A stretch of DNA of 43,958 nucleotides. Origin: Clostridiaceae bacterium (GTDB lineage Bacteria; Bacillota; Clostridia; Acetivibrionales; DTU013). The notes below the pieces were generated by a model. The model ran no database searches and was not told the DNA's origin. It was given only the letters and a program-made list of their open reading frames with translations. Where the stretch lies: NCBI GenBank assembly GCA_012730015.1, contig JAAYBT010000214.1, positions 1 through 43,958 of the forward strand. The letters are read 5' to 3'. A program made the position numbers and the translations under genes. This document shows positions 17,353-25,954 of the stretch, piece after piece; the stretch's first letter is position 1, and every line of letters starts with the position of its first letter.

Positions 17353-18359
17353 TGACTAAACAGGTAATTGGTATACCATTGGGGGATCCGGCCGGAATAG
17401 GTCCGGAGATTGTTATAAAGGCTTTGAAGGAGAAAAGCATTTATGAAGCCTGCAAGCCTCTTGTAATAGGGAGCCTTGAGGTATTGAAGCAGATGGAGGA
17501 TATCCTTGGGACGGGTTGTACTTTCAATGTAGTAAGTGAGCCTTCCGACGGGCTTTACAAGCAGGGGACAATTGACCTGGTTGATTTGGGGAATGTTGAC
17601 ACTAAAGCGCTGCGCCCCGGTGAGGTTCAGGCTGAAGCCGGGAGAGCGGCCTATGAATATATTGCCTGTGTAACAAAGCTGGCTATGTCCGGGAAAGTCG
17701 CGGCAATTGCCACGACGCCGATTAACAAGGAGGCAATCAAGGCTGCTGGAATAGAACAGGCAGGACACACGGAGATACTTGCTGAGTTGACCGGCACCTA
17801 TGATCCCTTAACGATGTTTCAGGTGCGCGGTCTGAGAGTGTTTTTCCTTTCCAGGCATGTCCCGCTGAGAAGGGCTTGCGACATGGTGACTAGGGAGAGG
17901 CTGATAGAATATATAGAAAGATGCTCCCAGGCTATGAGGAGGCTGGGAATGCACGACTCAACGCTGGCTGTAGCGGGACTTAACCCGCATAATGGAGAGC
18001 ATGGGTTATTCGGTGATGAAGAGGGCAGCGAGATGGAGCCTGCTATTTGCGAGGCTGCGGCCAAGGGCATATCTGTCGTTGGCCCGGTACCCGCGGACTC
18101 AGTATTCCATCAGGCGTTACACGGAAAATATGGAGCGGTTCTATCGCTGTACCACGATCAGGGGCATATTGCCACAAAAACACTGGACTTTGAGAGAACG
18201 ATTTCGCTTACGATAGGAATGCCATTTTTAAGGACGTCCGTTGATCATGGCACGGCATTTGATATCGCCGGCAAGGGCATTGCGGGAGCTATTGGCATGC
18301 AGGAGGCCATCAGACTGGCAGCACTATATGCACCGGGGTATGGAACGGGCGGGAGCTGA
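17352..18359 (+). CDS. pdxA: PdxA family dehydrogenase (4-hydroxythreonine-4-phosphate or related)
   Basis: The 335-residue protein is a full-length PdxA homologue: [14 protein letters not shown] at the start, the metal-binding GHTEIL histidine, [11 protein letters not shown], and [11 protein letters not shown] near the end. PdxA oxidises 4-phosphohydroxy-L-threonine in pyridoxal phosphate synthesis. Clostridia usually make PLP with PdxS/PdxT, and none of the other DXP-pathway genes is here. It may therefore be a PdxA2-type enzyme that acts on D-threonate or D-erythronate 4-phosphate, but the usual DUF1537 kinase is also absent. The ATG overlaps the MFS stop. Confidence 0.85.
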   Translation: MTKQVIGIPLGDPAGIGPEIVIKALKEKSIYEACKPLVIGSLEVLKQMEDILGTGCTFNVVSEPSDGLYKQGTIDLVDLGNVDTKALRPGEVQAEAGRAAYEYIACVTKLAMSGKVAAIATTPINKEAIKAAGIEQAGHTEILAELTGTYDPLTMFQVRGLRVFFLSRHVPLRRACDMVTRERLIEYIERCSQAMRRLGMHDSTLAVAGLNPHNGEHGLFGDEEGSEMEPAICEAAAKGISVVGPVPADSVFHQALHGKYGAVLSLYHDQGHIATKTLDFERTISLTIGMPFLRTSVDHGTAFDIAGKGIAGAIGMQEAIRLAALYAPGYGTGGS

Positions 18360-18445
18360 CCATCCCTACTATGGAACATTAGGTTGGAAAATGGAAGTGC
18401 CGCCTACCTGGGCATTTTGCGATGTCACATGTTTTGAGTTCCGCA

Positions 18446-18499
18446 GCACAAAATATTGCGGGTATTTGTGCAGCCAAGCTTTACAAAAGCCTTACCCGC
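18446..18499 (+). other. Possible H-type pseudoknot in the leader of the radical SAM gene
   Basis: Stem 1 pairs GCACAAA (18446-18452) with TTTGTGC (18465-18471). Stem 2 pairs GCGGGTA (18458-18464), in the loop of stem 1 and directly adjacent to its 3' strand, with TACCCGC (18493-18499). Both stems are 7 perfect pairs and could stack coaxially. The structure lies 100 bases upstream of the radical SAM start in a 239-base gap. More inverted repeats follow (TAAGCA/TGCTTA, about 18528-18560). No known riboswitch consensus was recognised. Confidence 0.35.
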
Positions 18500-18598
18500 T
18501 TGGAAACACATGCGCATTAAGCAGCACTGTCAGCATTTGCAAAAGGCAATTGTGCTTAGGTAGTGTCAGAACAGTATAAATTTAGGAGGAAAATCTAT

Positions 18599-20473
18599 TT
18601 GCAAGTTATTTTGAGAGACGAATTGCTTCAAAGCGTTGAAAAGCCTGCCAGATATACAGGAGGCGAGTTGAACGCTTTTGTAAAGAATCCGGCAGAGGTT
18701 GATATAAGGTTTGCCTTCTGTTTCCCGGATACCTACGAGGTAGGAATGTCCCATTTGGGCATGCGTATTCTATATGGGCTGCTTAACGAGAGAGTGGACA
18801 CCTATTGTGAGAGAGTTTTTGCGCCTTGGATTGATATGGAAGCAAGAATGCGCGAGAACAAGATTCCGCTTTTTTCCCTGGAATCTCGCGAACCGGTTGG
18901 CAACTTTGATTTTGTTGGATTTACTTTGCAATACGAGATGAGCTACACTAATGTTTTGAATATGTTGGATCTTGCAGGAATACCCCTGCTTCGAGATGAC
19001 AGGAAGGAAGGACAGCCCTTTGTATGTGCCGGCGGGCCATGCGCCTACAACCCTGAACCCCTCGCGGATTTCGTGGATTTTTTCATGATGGGTGAAGGCG
19101 AAGAAATCATCAATGAAGTGATGGACGCCTATAAGCAATGGAAAAGCGAAAAGGCAAGTCGGAATGATTTCCTGAATAGAATAGTTAGCATAGAGGGTAT
19201 TTATGTGCCCGGTTTCTATAGTTTCTCATACAATGAGGATGGGACGATAAAAGCTTTTGAAGCCTTGAGGGAGGGCTACCCGACCAAGATAAGGAAGCGG
19301 ATCATTGGCGATCTTGATAGTGTATATTACCCGGATAAAATGGTGGTACCCTATTTATCAATTGTGCATGACAGAACTACCCTGGAGCTGTTTAGGGGAT
19401 GCACCAGAGGATGTCGCTTCTGCCAGGCGGGGTTTGTGTATAGACCTGTACGGGAGAGGACCCCGGCGAGGCTCAAGGAAATGGCCAATAGGCTGCAGGA
19501 CAGTACGGGCTATGAGGAGATATCGCTTATTTCGCTTAGCACCAGCGATTATTCGGGCCTCCCGGAGTTGACCTCCAGCCTGCTCGATGATATGGAGGCC
19601 AAGAAGGTCAATCTTGCACTGCCTTCGCTTCGAATTGACTCTTTTTCTCTGGAGCTTATGGAAAAGGCCCAAAAGGTCAGGAAAAGCGGCTTGACATTTG
19701 CGCCGGAAGCCGGAACACAGAGGCTGAGGGATGTAATAAATAAAGGCGTTACCCAGGAGGATCTGCTCAACTCCGTAGGCCTCGCCTTCAAGGGCGGGTG
19801 GAACGGCGTGAAGCTTTATTTCATGATTGGGCTGCCCACTGAAACGATGGAGGACGTAGAAGGAATAGCCGTCCTTGGCAAAAAGGTAGTGGATGAATAT
19901 TATCAAGTACCAAAGGATTCTCGAAACAGGCGGCTGGAGGTGACAATCAGCACCTCATCTTTTGTGCCAAAGCCATTTACTCCCTTTCAATGGGAGCCTC
20001 AGGACAGCATGGACACACTTAGGGAAAAACAGAGCTATTTGAAGATGCGTATTAAGGATAAGCATTTGCGATACAACTGGCATGACCCGGAAACGAGCTT
20101 TTTGGAGGCCGTGTTTGCAAGAGGCGACAGGAGGACGGGAAGGGTGCTCCTAAGAGCTTGGGAGCTGGGCTGCAAGTTCGATAGCTGGAGGGAGCATTTC
20201 AAGTTCGATGAATGGATGAATGCCTTCGAGGACTGTGGTATTGACCCGGCTTTCTATGCTAACAGGAAAAGGGGCTATGATGAGGTGTTCCCCTGGGATC
20301 ATATAGATGTGGGCGTTTCGAAGGGATTTCTGCTTCGGGAGAATGGCAGGGCTCAACAGGAGGAGATTACACCAAATTGCATGACCTCCTGCTCCGGTTG
20401 TGGAGTCGCATCCTTTGGCTGTGGTATTTGTATTGATTACCAAGGCAGAAAGGGAGGGGATGGCGATGAATAG
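18599..20473 (+). CDS. TIGR03960 family B12-binding-domain/radical SAM protein
   Basis: The 624-residue protein has an N-terminal B12-binding-like Rossmann region (CFPDTYEVGMSHLGMRIL, GFTLQYEMSYTNVLNMLDLAGIPL, GGPCAYNPEPLADFVDFFMMGEGEE) and a radical SAM core with GCTRGCRFCQAG, the CxxxCxxC cluster site. A cysteine-rich tail (CMTSCSGCGVASFGCGIC) may hold a second cluster. The biochemical role is unknown. The TTG at 18599 is preferred because AGGAGGA lies 8 bases upstream. The next gene (DUF2344) overlaps it, and in many Firmicutes the two are fused or paired, next to RNase G and L21. Confidence 0.88.
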   Translation: MQVILRDELLQSVEKPARYTGGELNAFVKNPAEVDIRFAFCFPDTYEVGMSHLGMRILYGLLNERVDTYCERVFAPWIDMEARMRENKIPLFSLESREPVGNFDFVGFTLQYEMSYTNVLNMLDLAGIPLLRDDRKEGQPFVCAGGPCAYNPEPLADFVDFFMMGEGEEIINEVMDAYKQWKSEKASRNDFLNRIVSIEGIYVPGFYSFSYNEDGTIKAFEALREGYPTKIRKRIIGDLDSVYYPDKMVVPYLSIVHDRTTLELFRGCTRGCRFCQAGFVYRPVRERTPARLKEMANRLQDSTGYEEISLISLSTSDYSGLPELTSSLLDDMEAKKVNLALPSLRIDSFSLELMEKAQKVRKSGLTFAPEAGTQRLRDVINKGVTQEDLLNSVGLAFKGGWNGVKLYFMIGLPTETMEDVEGIAVLGKKVVDEYYQVPKDSRNRRLEVTISTSSFVPKPFTPFQWEPQDSMDTLREKQSYLKMRIKDKHLRYNWHDPETSFLEAVFARGDRRTGRVLLRAWELGCKFDSWREHFKFDEWMNAFEDCGIDPAFYANRKRGYDEVFPWDHIDVGVSKGFLLRENGRAQQEEITPNCMTSCSGCGVASFGCGICIDYQGRKGGDGDE

Positions 20474-21209
20474 CCTGCGCATTGGATTTACACGCGGCGA
20501 AGGAGTCAAATTTATTTCTCATCTTGATCTAATGAAGGTTTTTGAACGGGCCATCAGGCGCTCCAATCTGCCGATTGCCTATTCTCAGGGCTTCAATCCG
20601 CATCCGCAGATGGTGTTTGGGCTTCCATTGGCGGTAGGGATGACAAGTGAGTGCGAGTGCGCCGATTTTGAACTTACTGAAGAGATTGCGCCGGGACAGT
20701 TTATGGAAAGGCTAAATAAATCCCTGCCGGAAGCCATACGGATAACTGCCGCAGCTCACAAAAGTTCAAAGAAGAACATTATGGCTTCTATTGCAGGGGC
20801 AGATTATGTTTTGGAGATTTTTTCGGATGAGGATATTTCCTTCCATACTGCCAAGCAAAGAGTGGGAAGCCTACTTAATAGGGAAAGCATTAAGGTATTG
20901 AAGGAAGCAAAGGGAAAGGATCGAAGTACAGCTTTTAGAGAAGTTGAAATTCGCCCTCTAATTCTGAATATTGAGCTTGAGCCAATAGAATGTCGCCCCG
21001 AGGGATATGAGATATTCCAATCGGCATTTGTAATCAAGGCCGGATTCAAAGCCGGAAGCGAAGCCAATCTGAGGCCGGAGCTTTTTATTAATGCCTTGTG
21101 CGAGCAGGCCAATATTTCTGTAGTGGCAAGCAGAATTCACCGTAAGGCGCTTTATGTTTGTGTGGGTGGAAGGATGATTGATCCAATGGACGAGGCGGCC
21201 TTGATATAG
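20466..21209 (+). CDS. TIGR03936 / DUF2344 family protein, partner of the radical SAM enzyme
   Basis: The 247-residue protein starts with the family signature RIGFTRGEGVKFISHLDLMKVFERAIRRSNLPIAYSQGFNPHP and continues with FGLPLAVGMTSECECADFEL. The function is unknown, and it is expected to act with the upstream TIGR03960 protein. The ATG at 20466 overlaps the upstream stop by 8 bases and sits about 8 bases from GGGAGG. An ATG 6 bases earlier is too close to that site. Confidence 0.88.
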   Translation: MNSLRIGFTRGEGVKFISHLDLMKVFERAIRRSNLPIAYSQGFNPHPQMVFGLPLAVGMTSECECADFELTEEIAPGQFMERLNKSLPEAIRITAAAHKSSKKNIMASIAGADYVLEIFSDEDISFHTAKQRVGSLLNRESIKVLKEAKGKDRSTAFREVEIRPLILNIELEPIECRPEGYEIFQSAFVIKAGFKAGSEANLRPELFINALCEQANISVVASRIHRKALYVCVGGRMIDPMDEAALI

Positions 21210-21299
21210 CGGCGGATGCCGAAGAGGCTTGTTGTTGAATTGCATGATACTTTATTGCATTAATAAGCTGCATTATACATAGATTTGAGGTGCTGGGCA

Positions 21300-22685
21300 T
21301 TGAGTAACGAGTTAATTGTGGACATAGGAGCCGGTGAAAACAGGGTAGCTCTACTGGAAGACGGAGAGCTGTCGGAGATTTATATTGAAAGACCGGACAT
21401 GGAAAGAATGATTGGGAATATTTATAGAGGAAAGGTAAGCAGTGTGCTTCCGGGCATGCAGGCTGCCTTTATTGACATAGGCTATGAGAAAAACGCCTTT
21501 CTTTATGTAGGGGATGTGCTGGCAGGCAGGGATTATTCTGAAGATGACTTTGAGAATGGCAATGATGATAAAAGCTATGATGAGAAGGGTAATGAAGATA
21601 ATAGTCAGGATGATAAGGCATTTAACGGTACTAGTAGCACTAATGGCGCTAGTGGCTCGAAACCCTGCAATATCGCAGACCTGCTTAAACCCGGACAGGA
21701 GCTGACGGTTCAGGTCACAAAGGAGCCACTTGGTTCAAAGGGACCAAGGGTGACTACGAATATTACCTTGCCAGGCAGGTATTTGGTGCTGCTGCCTAAT
21801 GCAGATTATGTAGGGGTCTCAAGAAGAATTGAAAATGAGGGTGAACGCTCCAAGCTTAAGCAGATTGCTGAAGAATTGAAGCCTATAGGAATGGGGCTTA
21901 TTATAAGGACAGCTTCAGAAGGCAATGAGGGGCAGGATTTTGTTGAGGATTTGGAATTCCTTCTTAAACTGTGGGAAAGCATCCGTTTAGGTGAGCAAAG
22001 CGGTCCGGTTCCGCGATGCATTCACAGGGATTTAGGCCTTGTTTACAGGGCAGTGAGGGATTTATTCACCAAGGACATAGATAAGTTCATAATTAATGAT
22101 AAGGATCAATATGCTAAAGTGCTGGAGCTTGTGCAGATGCTATCTCCATCCTTGAAGCGCCGTGTAAAGTACTTCAGCGCAGATGGCGACATGTCTGAGC
22201 ATTACCAGCTTGACGCCAGAATACGTAAGGCACTTTCAAGGAAGATTTGGCTAAAATGCGGAGGCTATTTGGTAATTGACAGGACCGAGGCATTGACGGC
22301 AATTGATGTTAATACAGGCAAATATGTAGGTGCCAGAAACCTTGAGGATACCGTATTGAAGACCAATATTGAAGCTGCCGGTGAAATAGCCAAGCAGCTG
22401 AGGCTTCGTGATATCGGTGGGATTATTATTATAGATTTCATTGACATGAACGAGCAGGAGCATCAGCAGATGGTGCTTGATGCTTTGAGGCAGGCGCTTA
22501 AAAGGGACAGGACAAAGACTACGGTTGTTGGAATGACGGGGCTTGGGCTCATAGAAATGACAAGAAAAAAGGTGAAGCAGGAGCTGTCCACTGTGCTGCA
22601 CATTGCCTGTCCTCATTGCGAGGGTACTGGAAATATGTTGCCCTCCGCAGCAGTAAAGACAGAAGGCTTGGAGGCCGAGGCATAG
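21300..22685 (+). CDS. rng: Ribonuclease E/G family endoribonuclease (RNase G)
   Basis: The 461-residue enzyme cleaves single-stranded RNA in rRNA maturation and mRNA decay. It has an S1 domain (about 35-150), an RNase H-like region, and a DNase I-like catalytic region with the magnesium-binding aspartates in AIDVNTG and IIIDFIDM. CPHCEGTG near the end is the zinc-link motif. The S1 domain is interrupted by about 50 residues rich in Asp, Asn, Gly and Ser (about 75-122). The TTG at 21300 follows GAGGTG. It sits in the usual clostridial position before rplU, and there is no RNase E-type C-terminal scaffold. Confidence 0.9.
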   Translation: MSNELIVDIGAGENRVALLEDGELSEIYIERPDMERMIGNIYRGKVSSVLPGMQAAFIDIGYEKNAFLYVGDVLAGRDYSEDDFENGNDDKSYDEKGNEDNSQDDKAFNGTSSTNGASGSKPCNIADLLKPGQELTVQVTKEPLGSKGPRVTTNITLPGRYLVLLPNADYVGVSRRIENEGERSKLKQIAEELKPIGMGLIIRTASEGNEGQDFVEDLEFLLKLWESIRLGEQSGPVPRCIHRDLGLVYRAVRDLFTKDIDKFIINDKDQYAKVLELVQMLSPSLKRRVKYFSADGDMSEHYQLDARIRKALSRKIWLKCGGYLVIDRTEALTAIDVNTGKYVGARNLEDTVLKTNIEAAGEIAKQLRLRDIGGIIIIDFIDMNEQEHQQMVLDALRQALKRDRTKTTVVGMTGLGLIEMTRKKVKQELSTVLHIACPHCEGTGNMLPSAAVKTEGLEAEA

Positions 22686-22698
22686 AAGACTTTTTAGC

Positions 22699-22769
22699 AG
22701 TGCCCTAGTAGACACCACGTCGTTTGAGTGGCGCCTTTTCACCGATTTTGGGCGGTCAAAATCGGCACT
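22699..22769 (+). other. Hairpin cluster after rng
   Basis: A strong hairpin pairs CCGATTTT (22742-22749) with AAAATCGG (22758-22765). A CCAC/GTGG hairpin precedes it, and AGTGCC (22699-22704) can pair with GGCACT (22764-22769), partly in competition. There is no U-run right after it, so it is not a classic terminator. It separates rng from the rplU promoter. Confidence 0.35.
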
Positions 22770-22802
22770 AATAGATATAAAACCTCAACAAAAAAAACGA
22801 AT

Positions 22803-22831
22803 TTGACATCGACACACTCCTGTGGTAAACT
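22803..22831 (+). promoter_or_regulatory. Sigma-A promoter of the rplU-prp-rpmA operon
   Basis: A perfect TTGACA (22803-22808) and TAAACT (22826-22831) are separated by 17 bases. Transcription should begin near 22838, giving a leader of about 110 bases. Confidence 0.75.
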
Positions 22832-22837
22832 ATTTCG

Positions 22838-22948
22838 GTAACCGCTCGGCTAAGGCTTTAAATGCAATGCTGGATCAATGCAAAGGAGTTTAGCATTATC
22901 CCATAGCTGCCTAGGGTTCGGCGAGTCTGATAGCAGGAGGTATAAACC
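22838..22948 (+). promoter_or_regulatory. Probable L21 ribosomal protein leader
   Basis: The leader between the promoter and rplU ends in GGCGAGTCTGATAGCAGG, which resembles the conserved 3' part of the L21 leader RNA of Firmicutes, followed at once by the GGAGGT ribosome binding site. The family is thought to mediate feedback by excess L21. I recognise it by position and end sequence only. A covariance search would settle it. Confidence 0.55.
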
Positions 22949-23260
22949 ATGTACGCAGTAATTGAGACAGGCGGCAAACAGTACAAAGTACAGGAAGGTG
23001 ACGTGGTATTCATCGAGAAGCTTGATGCAGACGATGGAGCAACTGTGAATTTTGACAAAGTCCTTGCTGTTTCTAATGAAGGAAATGTTACTTTTGGTAA
23101 GCCGTTGGTGGAGAATGCAAGTGTATCGGCCAAGGTACTTGGGCAGGGTAAAAACAAGAAGATCATTGTTTTTAAGTTCAAGCCTAAGAAGAATTACAGA
23201 AGAAAGACCGGTCACAGGCAGCCATATACAAAGGTACAGATTGAAAAGATCAGTGTTTGA
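22949..23260 (+). CDS. rplU: 50S ribosomal protein bL21
   Basis: The 103-residue protein is a complete bL21: [14 protein letters not shown] at the start, the FDKVL strand, and the C-terminal [22 protein letters not shown] that binds 23S rRNA domains. The CAGGAGGT site is strong. It heads the conserved rplU-prp-rpmA operon. Confidence 0.97.
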   Translation: MYAVIETGGKQYKVQEGDVVFIEKLDADDGATVNFDKVLAVSNEGNVTFGKPLVENASVSAKVLGQGKNKKIIVFKFKPKKNYRRKTGHRQPYTKVQIEKISV

Positions 23261-23265
23261 TTGAA

Positions 23266-23610
23266 ATGGTTAAGATTGTTGTTTCAAGGGACAAGACAGG
23301 TTCTATCAGAAGTTTGAAAATTGACGGGCATTCAGGCTATGACCGAGCAGGAAAGGACATAATCTGCGCGGCAGTGTCAGTAACAGCATATACGGCAGCC
23401 GGTTCGCTGGAAGATTTGGCGGGGCTGAAGGGCTGTTACGATGAAAGGGACGGGCATATGACAATCCGCTTGCCAGGCAGAATGTCAGAACAACAAGAAT
23501 CAACGGCAGGCATCATTCTTGAGGCGGCTGTGATTGGTTTCAAGCAGATAGAACTATCATACGGTAAATATGTTTTAGTAGTTGAAGAGGAGGTGGGTTC
23601 CGATGATTAA
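23266..23610 (+). CDS. prp: Ribosomal-processing cysteine protease Prp
   Basis: The 114-residue protease removes the N-terminal leader of L27, a step needed for ribosome assembly in Firmicutes. The catalytic pair is H22 in [12 protein letters not shown] and C34 in IICAAVS, the same spacing as in Staphylococcus Prp. The ATG at 23266 comes 5 bases after the rplU stop without a clear ribosome binding site, so translation is probably coupled. An in-frame TTG at 23257 would overlap rplU. The 3' end overlaps rpmA by 8 bases. Confidence 0.94.
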   Translation: MVKIVVSRDKTGSIRSLKIDGHSGYDRAGKDIICAAVSVTAYTAAGSLEDLAGLKGCYDERDGHMTIRLPGRMSEQQESTAGIILEAAVIGFKQIELSYGKYVLVVEEEVGSDD

Positions 23611-23881
23611 AATAAATCTCCAGCTGTTCGCTCACAAGAAGGGAGTCGGCAGCTCAAGAAACGGCCGTGACAGTACGGCGCAAAGACTTGGCGTCAAGAG
23701 AGGCGACGGACAGCACGTTCTGGCCGGTAACATTCTTGTAAGGCAGAGGGGCACAAGGATTCATCCTGGCAACAATGTAGGAAGAGGCAAGGATGACACG
23801 CTATTTGCCCTCGTTGACGGCAAGGTTAGCTTTGAAAGAATGGGCAAGGACAGGAAACAGGTAAGTATAATTTCAATGTAA
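23603..23881 (+). CDS. rpmA: 50S ribosomal protein bL27 with Prp-cleaved leader
   Basis: The 92-residue protein begins with [14 protein letters not shown]. The leader up to LQLF matches the Prp substrate motif, and cleavage after Phe exposes AHKKG, the mature N-terminus that reaches the peptidyl transferase centre. The body ([52 protein letters not shown]) is typical bL27. The GAGGTGGG site lies inside prp, 8 bases of which overlap this gene. Confidence 0.97.
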   Translation: MIKINLQLFAHKKGVGSSRNGRDSTAQRLGVKRGDGQHVLAGNILVRQRGTRIHPGNNVGRGKDDTLFALVDGKVSFERMGKDRKQVSIISM

Positions 23882-23892
23882 TATAAGAAAGC

Positions 23893-23923
23893 AAAGTCCC
23901 GGCACATAAAGCTGGGACTTTTT
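23893..23923 (+). terminator. Terminator of the rplU-prp-rpmA operon
   Basis: An 11-bp stem with one G-U pair (23893-23903 with 23911-23921) ends in TTTTT, 12 bases after the rpmA stop. Confidence 0.85.
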
Positions 23924-24025
23924 GCATGGATGCTCAAATAGCTATACAGTGGGTTGACGAGCAATTTGAGGATGCTGCGAAGGCAGGTATCAGTAGTTAT
24001 GAAGGCAGTTTCGGAGGAGTAAAGC

Positions 24026-25303
24026 ATGCTAATAGATCGGGCAAAAATAAGTATTAAGGCCGGAGACGGCGGGAATGGAATGGTTTCCTTCCGCAGAGAG
24101 AAGTATATTGCAGCGGGAGGACCAAATGGCGGTGATGGCGGCAAGGGCGGAGATATAGTATTTGTCGTGGATGATAGTCTCAGGACTCTTGTGGATTTTA
24201 GATATAAGAGAAAATATGTTGCCCAATCCGGTGAGAAGGGCGGCACGTCCAACTGCTCGGGAAAGGGTGGAAAGGATTTGATTATCAAGGTTCCGCCCGG
24301 AACGATTATTAGGGACATGAGCAATGGGCGAATACTTGCCGATATGATAGAGCATGGGCAGAGCAATGTGATTGCAAAGGGAGGCAAGGGTGGTGCCGGC
24401 AACCAGCACTTCGCCTCTTCCACAAGGCAGATTCCCAGCTTTGCAAAGGCCGGAGATCCGGGGGAGGAATATCAGGTTGAGCTGGAGCTAAAGCTTATTG
24501 CGGATGTTGGACTGGTGGGCTTCCCAAATGCGGGAAAATCAACAATTTTGTCCATGACCTCTGCAGCAACTCCTAAAATAGCTGATTACCCCTTTACTAC
24601 CCTGGAGCCTAACCTTGGAGTGGTCAGTGTGGATGAAGGCAACAGCTTCGTACTGGCTGACATTCCCGGACTTATTGAGGGTGCGCATGAAGGAGTCGGA
24701 TTGGGCTTTGAGTTCCTGCGGCATGTGGAGAGGACAAAGCTGCTTGTGCATGTTGTAGACCTGGCCGGTGTTGATGGCAGTGACCCTCTTGACAGCTTCA
24801 GGACTATTAATGAAGAGCTTAGGCAATACAATCCAAGGCTTGCGCAAAGGCCCCAGGTGGTTGCAGCAAACAAAATAGATTTACCTGAAGGACATGAGAG
24901 GCTGGAGGGCTTTACCAAGGCGGTCGAAGAGATGGGCTATAAGGTGTTTCCCGTATCTGCAGCGACTAACAGTGGAATTAAGGAAATGATGTATCACGTT
25001 GCTTCACGGCTCAAAGAGTTGCCCGATTCTGCTCCCTTGACCGACGCACAGCCTGAGGTGGTCTATACAGTTCAGGAGGAAGAGGAGCCCTTTACGATAA
25101 GGAAGGAAGGCAAGGTCTACATTGTTGAAGGAAGCTGGGTTAATAAGGTGATAGGCTCAACAAACTTTGGAGTGTATGAGTCGCTGCAGTATTTTCAGAG
25201 AGCACTTAAGTCCAAGGGCGTTATTGAGGCACTGGAGGAGATGGGAATCCAGGAGGGCGACACGGTAAGGATAGACGATACCGAGTTCGATTATGTACCC
25301 TAG
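24026..25303 (+). CDS. obgE: GTPase ObgE/CgtA
   Basis: The 425-residue GTPase takes part in 50S assembly, the stringent response and, in Bacillus, sporulation. It has the glycine-rich Obg domain (about 1-157), a G domain with GFPNAGKS (G1), TTLEPNLG (G2), DIPG (G3), NKID (G4) and SAAT (G5), and the C-terminal OCT domain (about 345-425). The CGGAGGAG site is strong. In bacilli spo0B lies between rpmA and obg, but no Spo0B-like gene is present here. Confidence 0.96.
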   Translation: MLIDRAKISIKAGDGGNGMVSFRREKYIAAGGPNGGDGGKGGDIVFVVDDSLRTLVDFRYKRKYVAQSGEKGGTSNCSGKGGKDLIIKVPPGTIIRDMSNGRILADMIEHGQSNVIAKGGKGGAGNQHFASSTRQIPSFAKAGDPGEEYQVELELKLIADVGLVGFPNAGKSTILSMTSAATPKIADYPFTTLEPNLGVVSVDEGNSFVLADIPGLIEGAHEGVGLGFEFLRHVERTKLLVHVVDLAGVDGSDPLDSFRTINEELRQYNPRLAQRPQVVAANKIDLPEGHERLEGFTKAVEEMGYKVFPVSAATNSGIKEMMYHVASRLKELPDSAPLTDAQPEVVYTVQEEEEPFTIRKEGKVYIVEGSWVNKVIGSTNFGVYESLQYFQRALKSKGVIEALEEMGIQEGDTVRIDDTEFDYVP

Positions 25304-25472
25304 GATATTTGCGGCTGGCTATCTGGGCTGGGTAATCTTGATATAGACTGCGCGATGTAGAGTAGAATCTTGTGTGCTGTAGACGACTTGCAGAGGTGAA
25401 TTATGCATAAAAATTATGTGCGATAGATTGTATAGATATGTGAAACTATGAGCTATAAGAAAGGAAAAAAGT

Positions 25473-25766
25473 ATGCTGACAAGCAAGCAAAGAAAATACC
25501 TGAAGGGCATGGCTAATACAATTGACCCTATTTTCCAAATTGGAAAGGGCGGCATCGGAGACAATCTGATAAAGCAGTTTAATGACGCGCTGGAGGCCAG
25601 GGAGTTGGTGAAGGCATCTGTACTTAAAAACGCTGAAACTGATGCCCGTGAGGTTAGCGAAGCAATAGCTGAGAGGATTGGCGCCGATGTGGTGCAGGTA
25701 ATCGGCAGCAAGTTTGTTCTTTATAAGGAGTCGCAAAAGCACAAGGATATCAGCCTGACGCTTTAG
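25473..25766 (+). CDS. yhbY: Ribosome assembly RNA-binding protein YhbY
   Basis: The 97-residue protein is a single CRM domain: MLTSKQRKYLKGMAN at the start, then PIFQIGKGGI, the family's GxxG RNA-binding loop, and a C-terminal helix and strand ending in GSKFVLYKES. It associates with pre-50S particles. It lies 169 bases after obgE with a GAAAGGAA site, so it may have its own transcript. Confidence 0.92.
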   Translation: MLTSKQRKYLKGMANTIDPIFQIGKGGIGDNLIKQFNDALEARELVKASVLKNAETDAREVSEAIAERIGADVVQVIGSKFVLYKESQKHKDISLTL

Positions 25767-25954
25767 GGCAAAGCCTTACGTTACAGGGCAAAATTATCAA
25801 GCAAGATAATGGAAACCAAGACATTATCTTTTGCTTATCAGGATTAGGTAATTCGCCGATATTATGCGGAAAATTTGGAGCAGGGGACTGATAAACATGC
25901 TTTTCTTGAACTATGTTAACTGATTTGAGCAAAAAAACATTGTCGGAGGATAAG

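Noticed and set aside
23926-24057. 43-codon reading frame between rpmA and obgE
   Set aside because: It begins right after the terminator without a ribosome binding site and overlaps obgE out of frame. It is not a Spo0B remnant that I can recognise.
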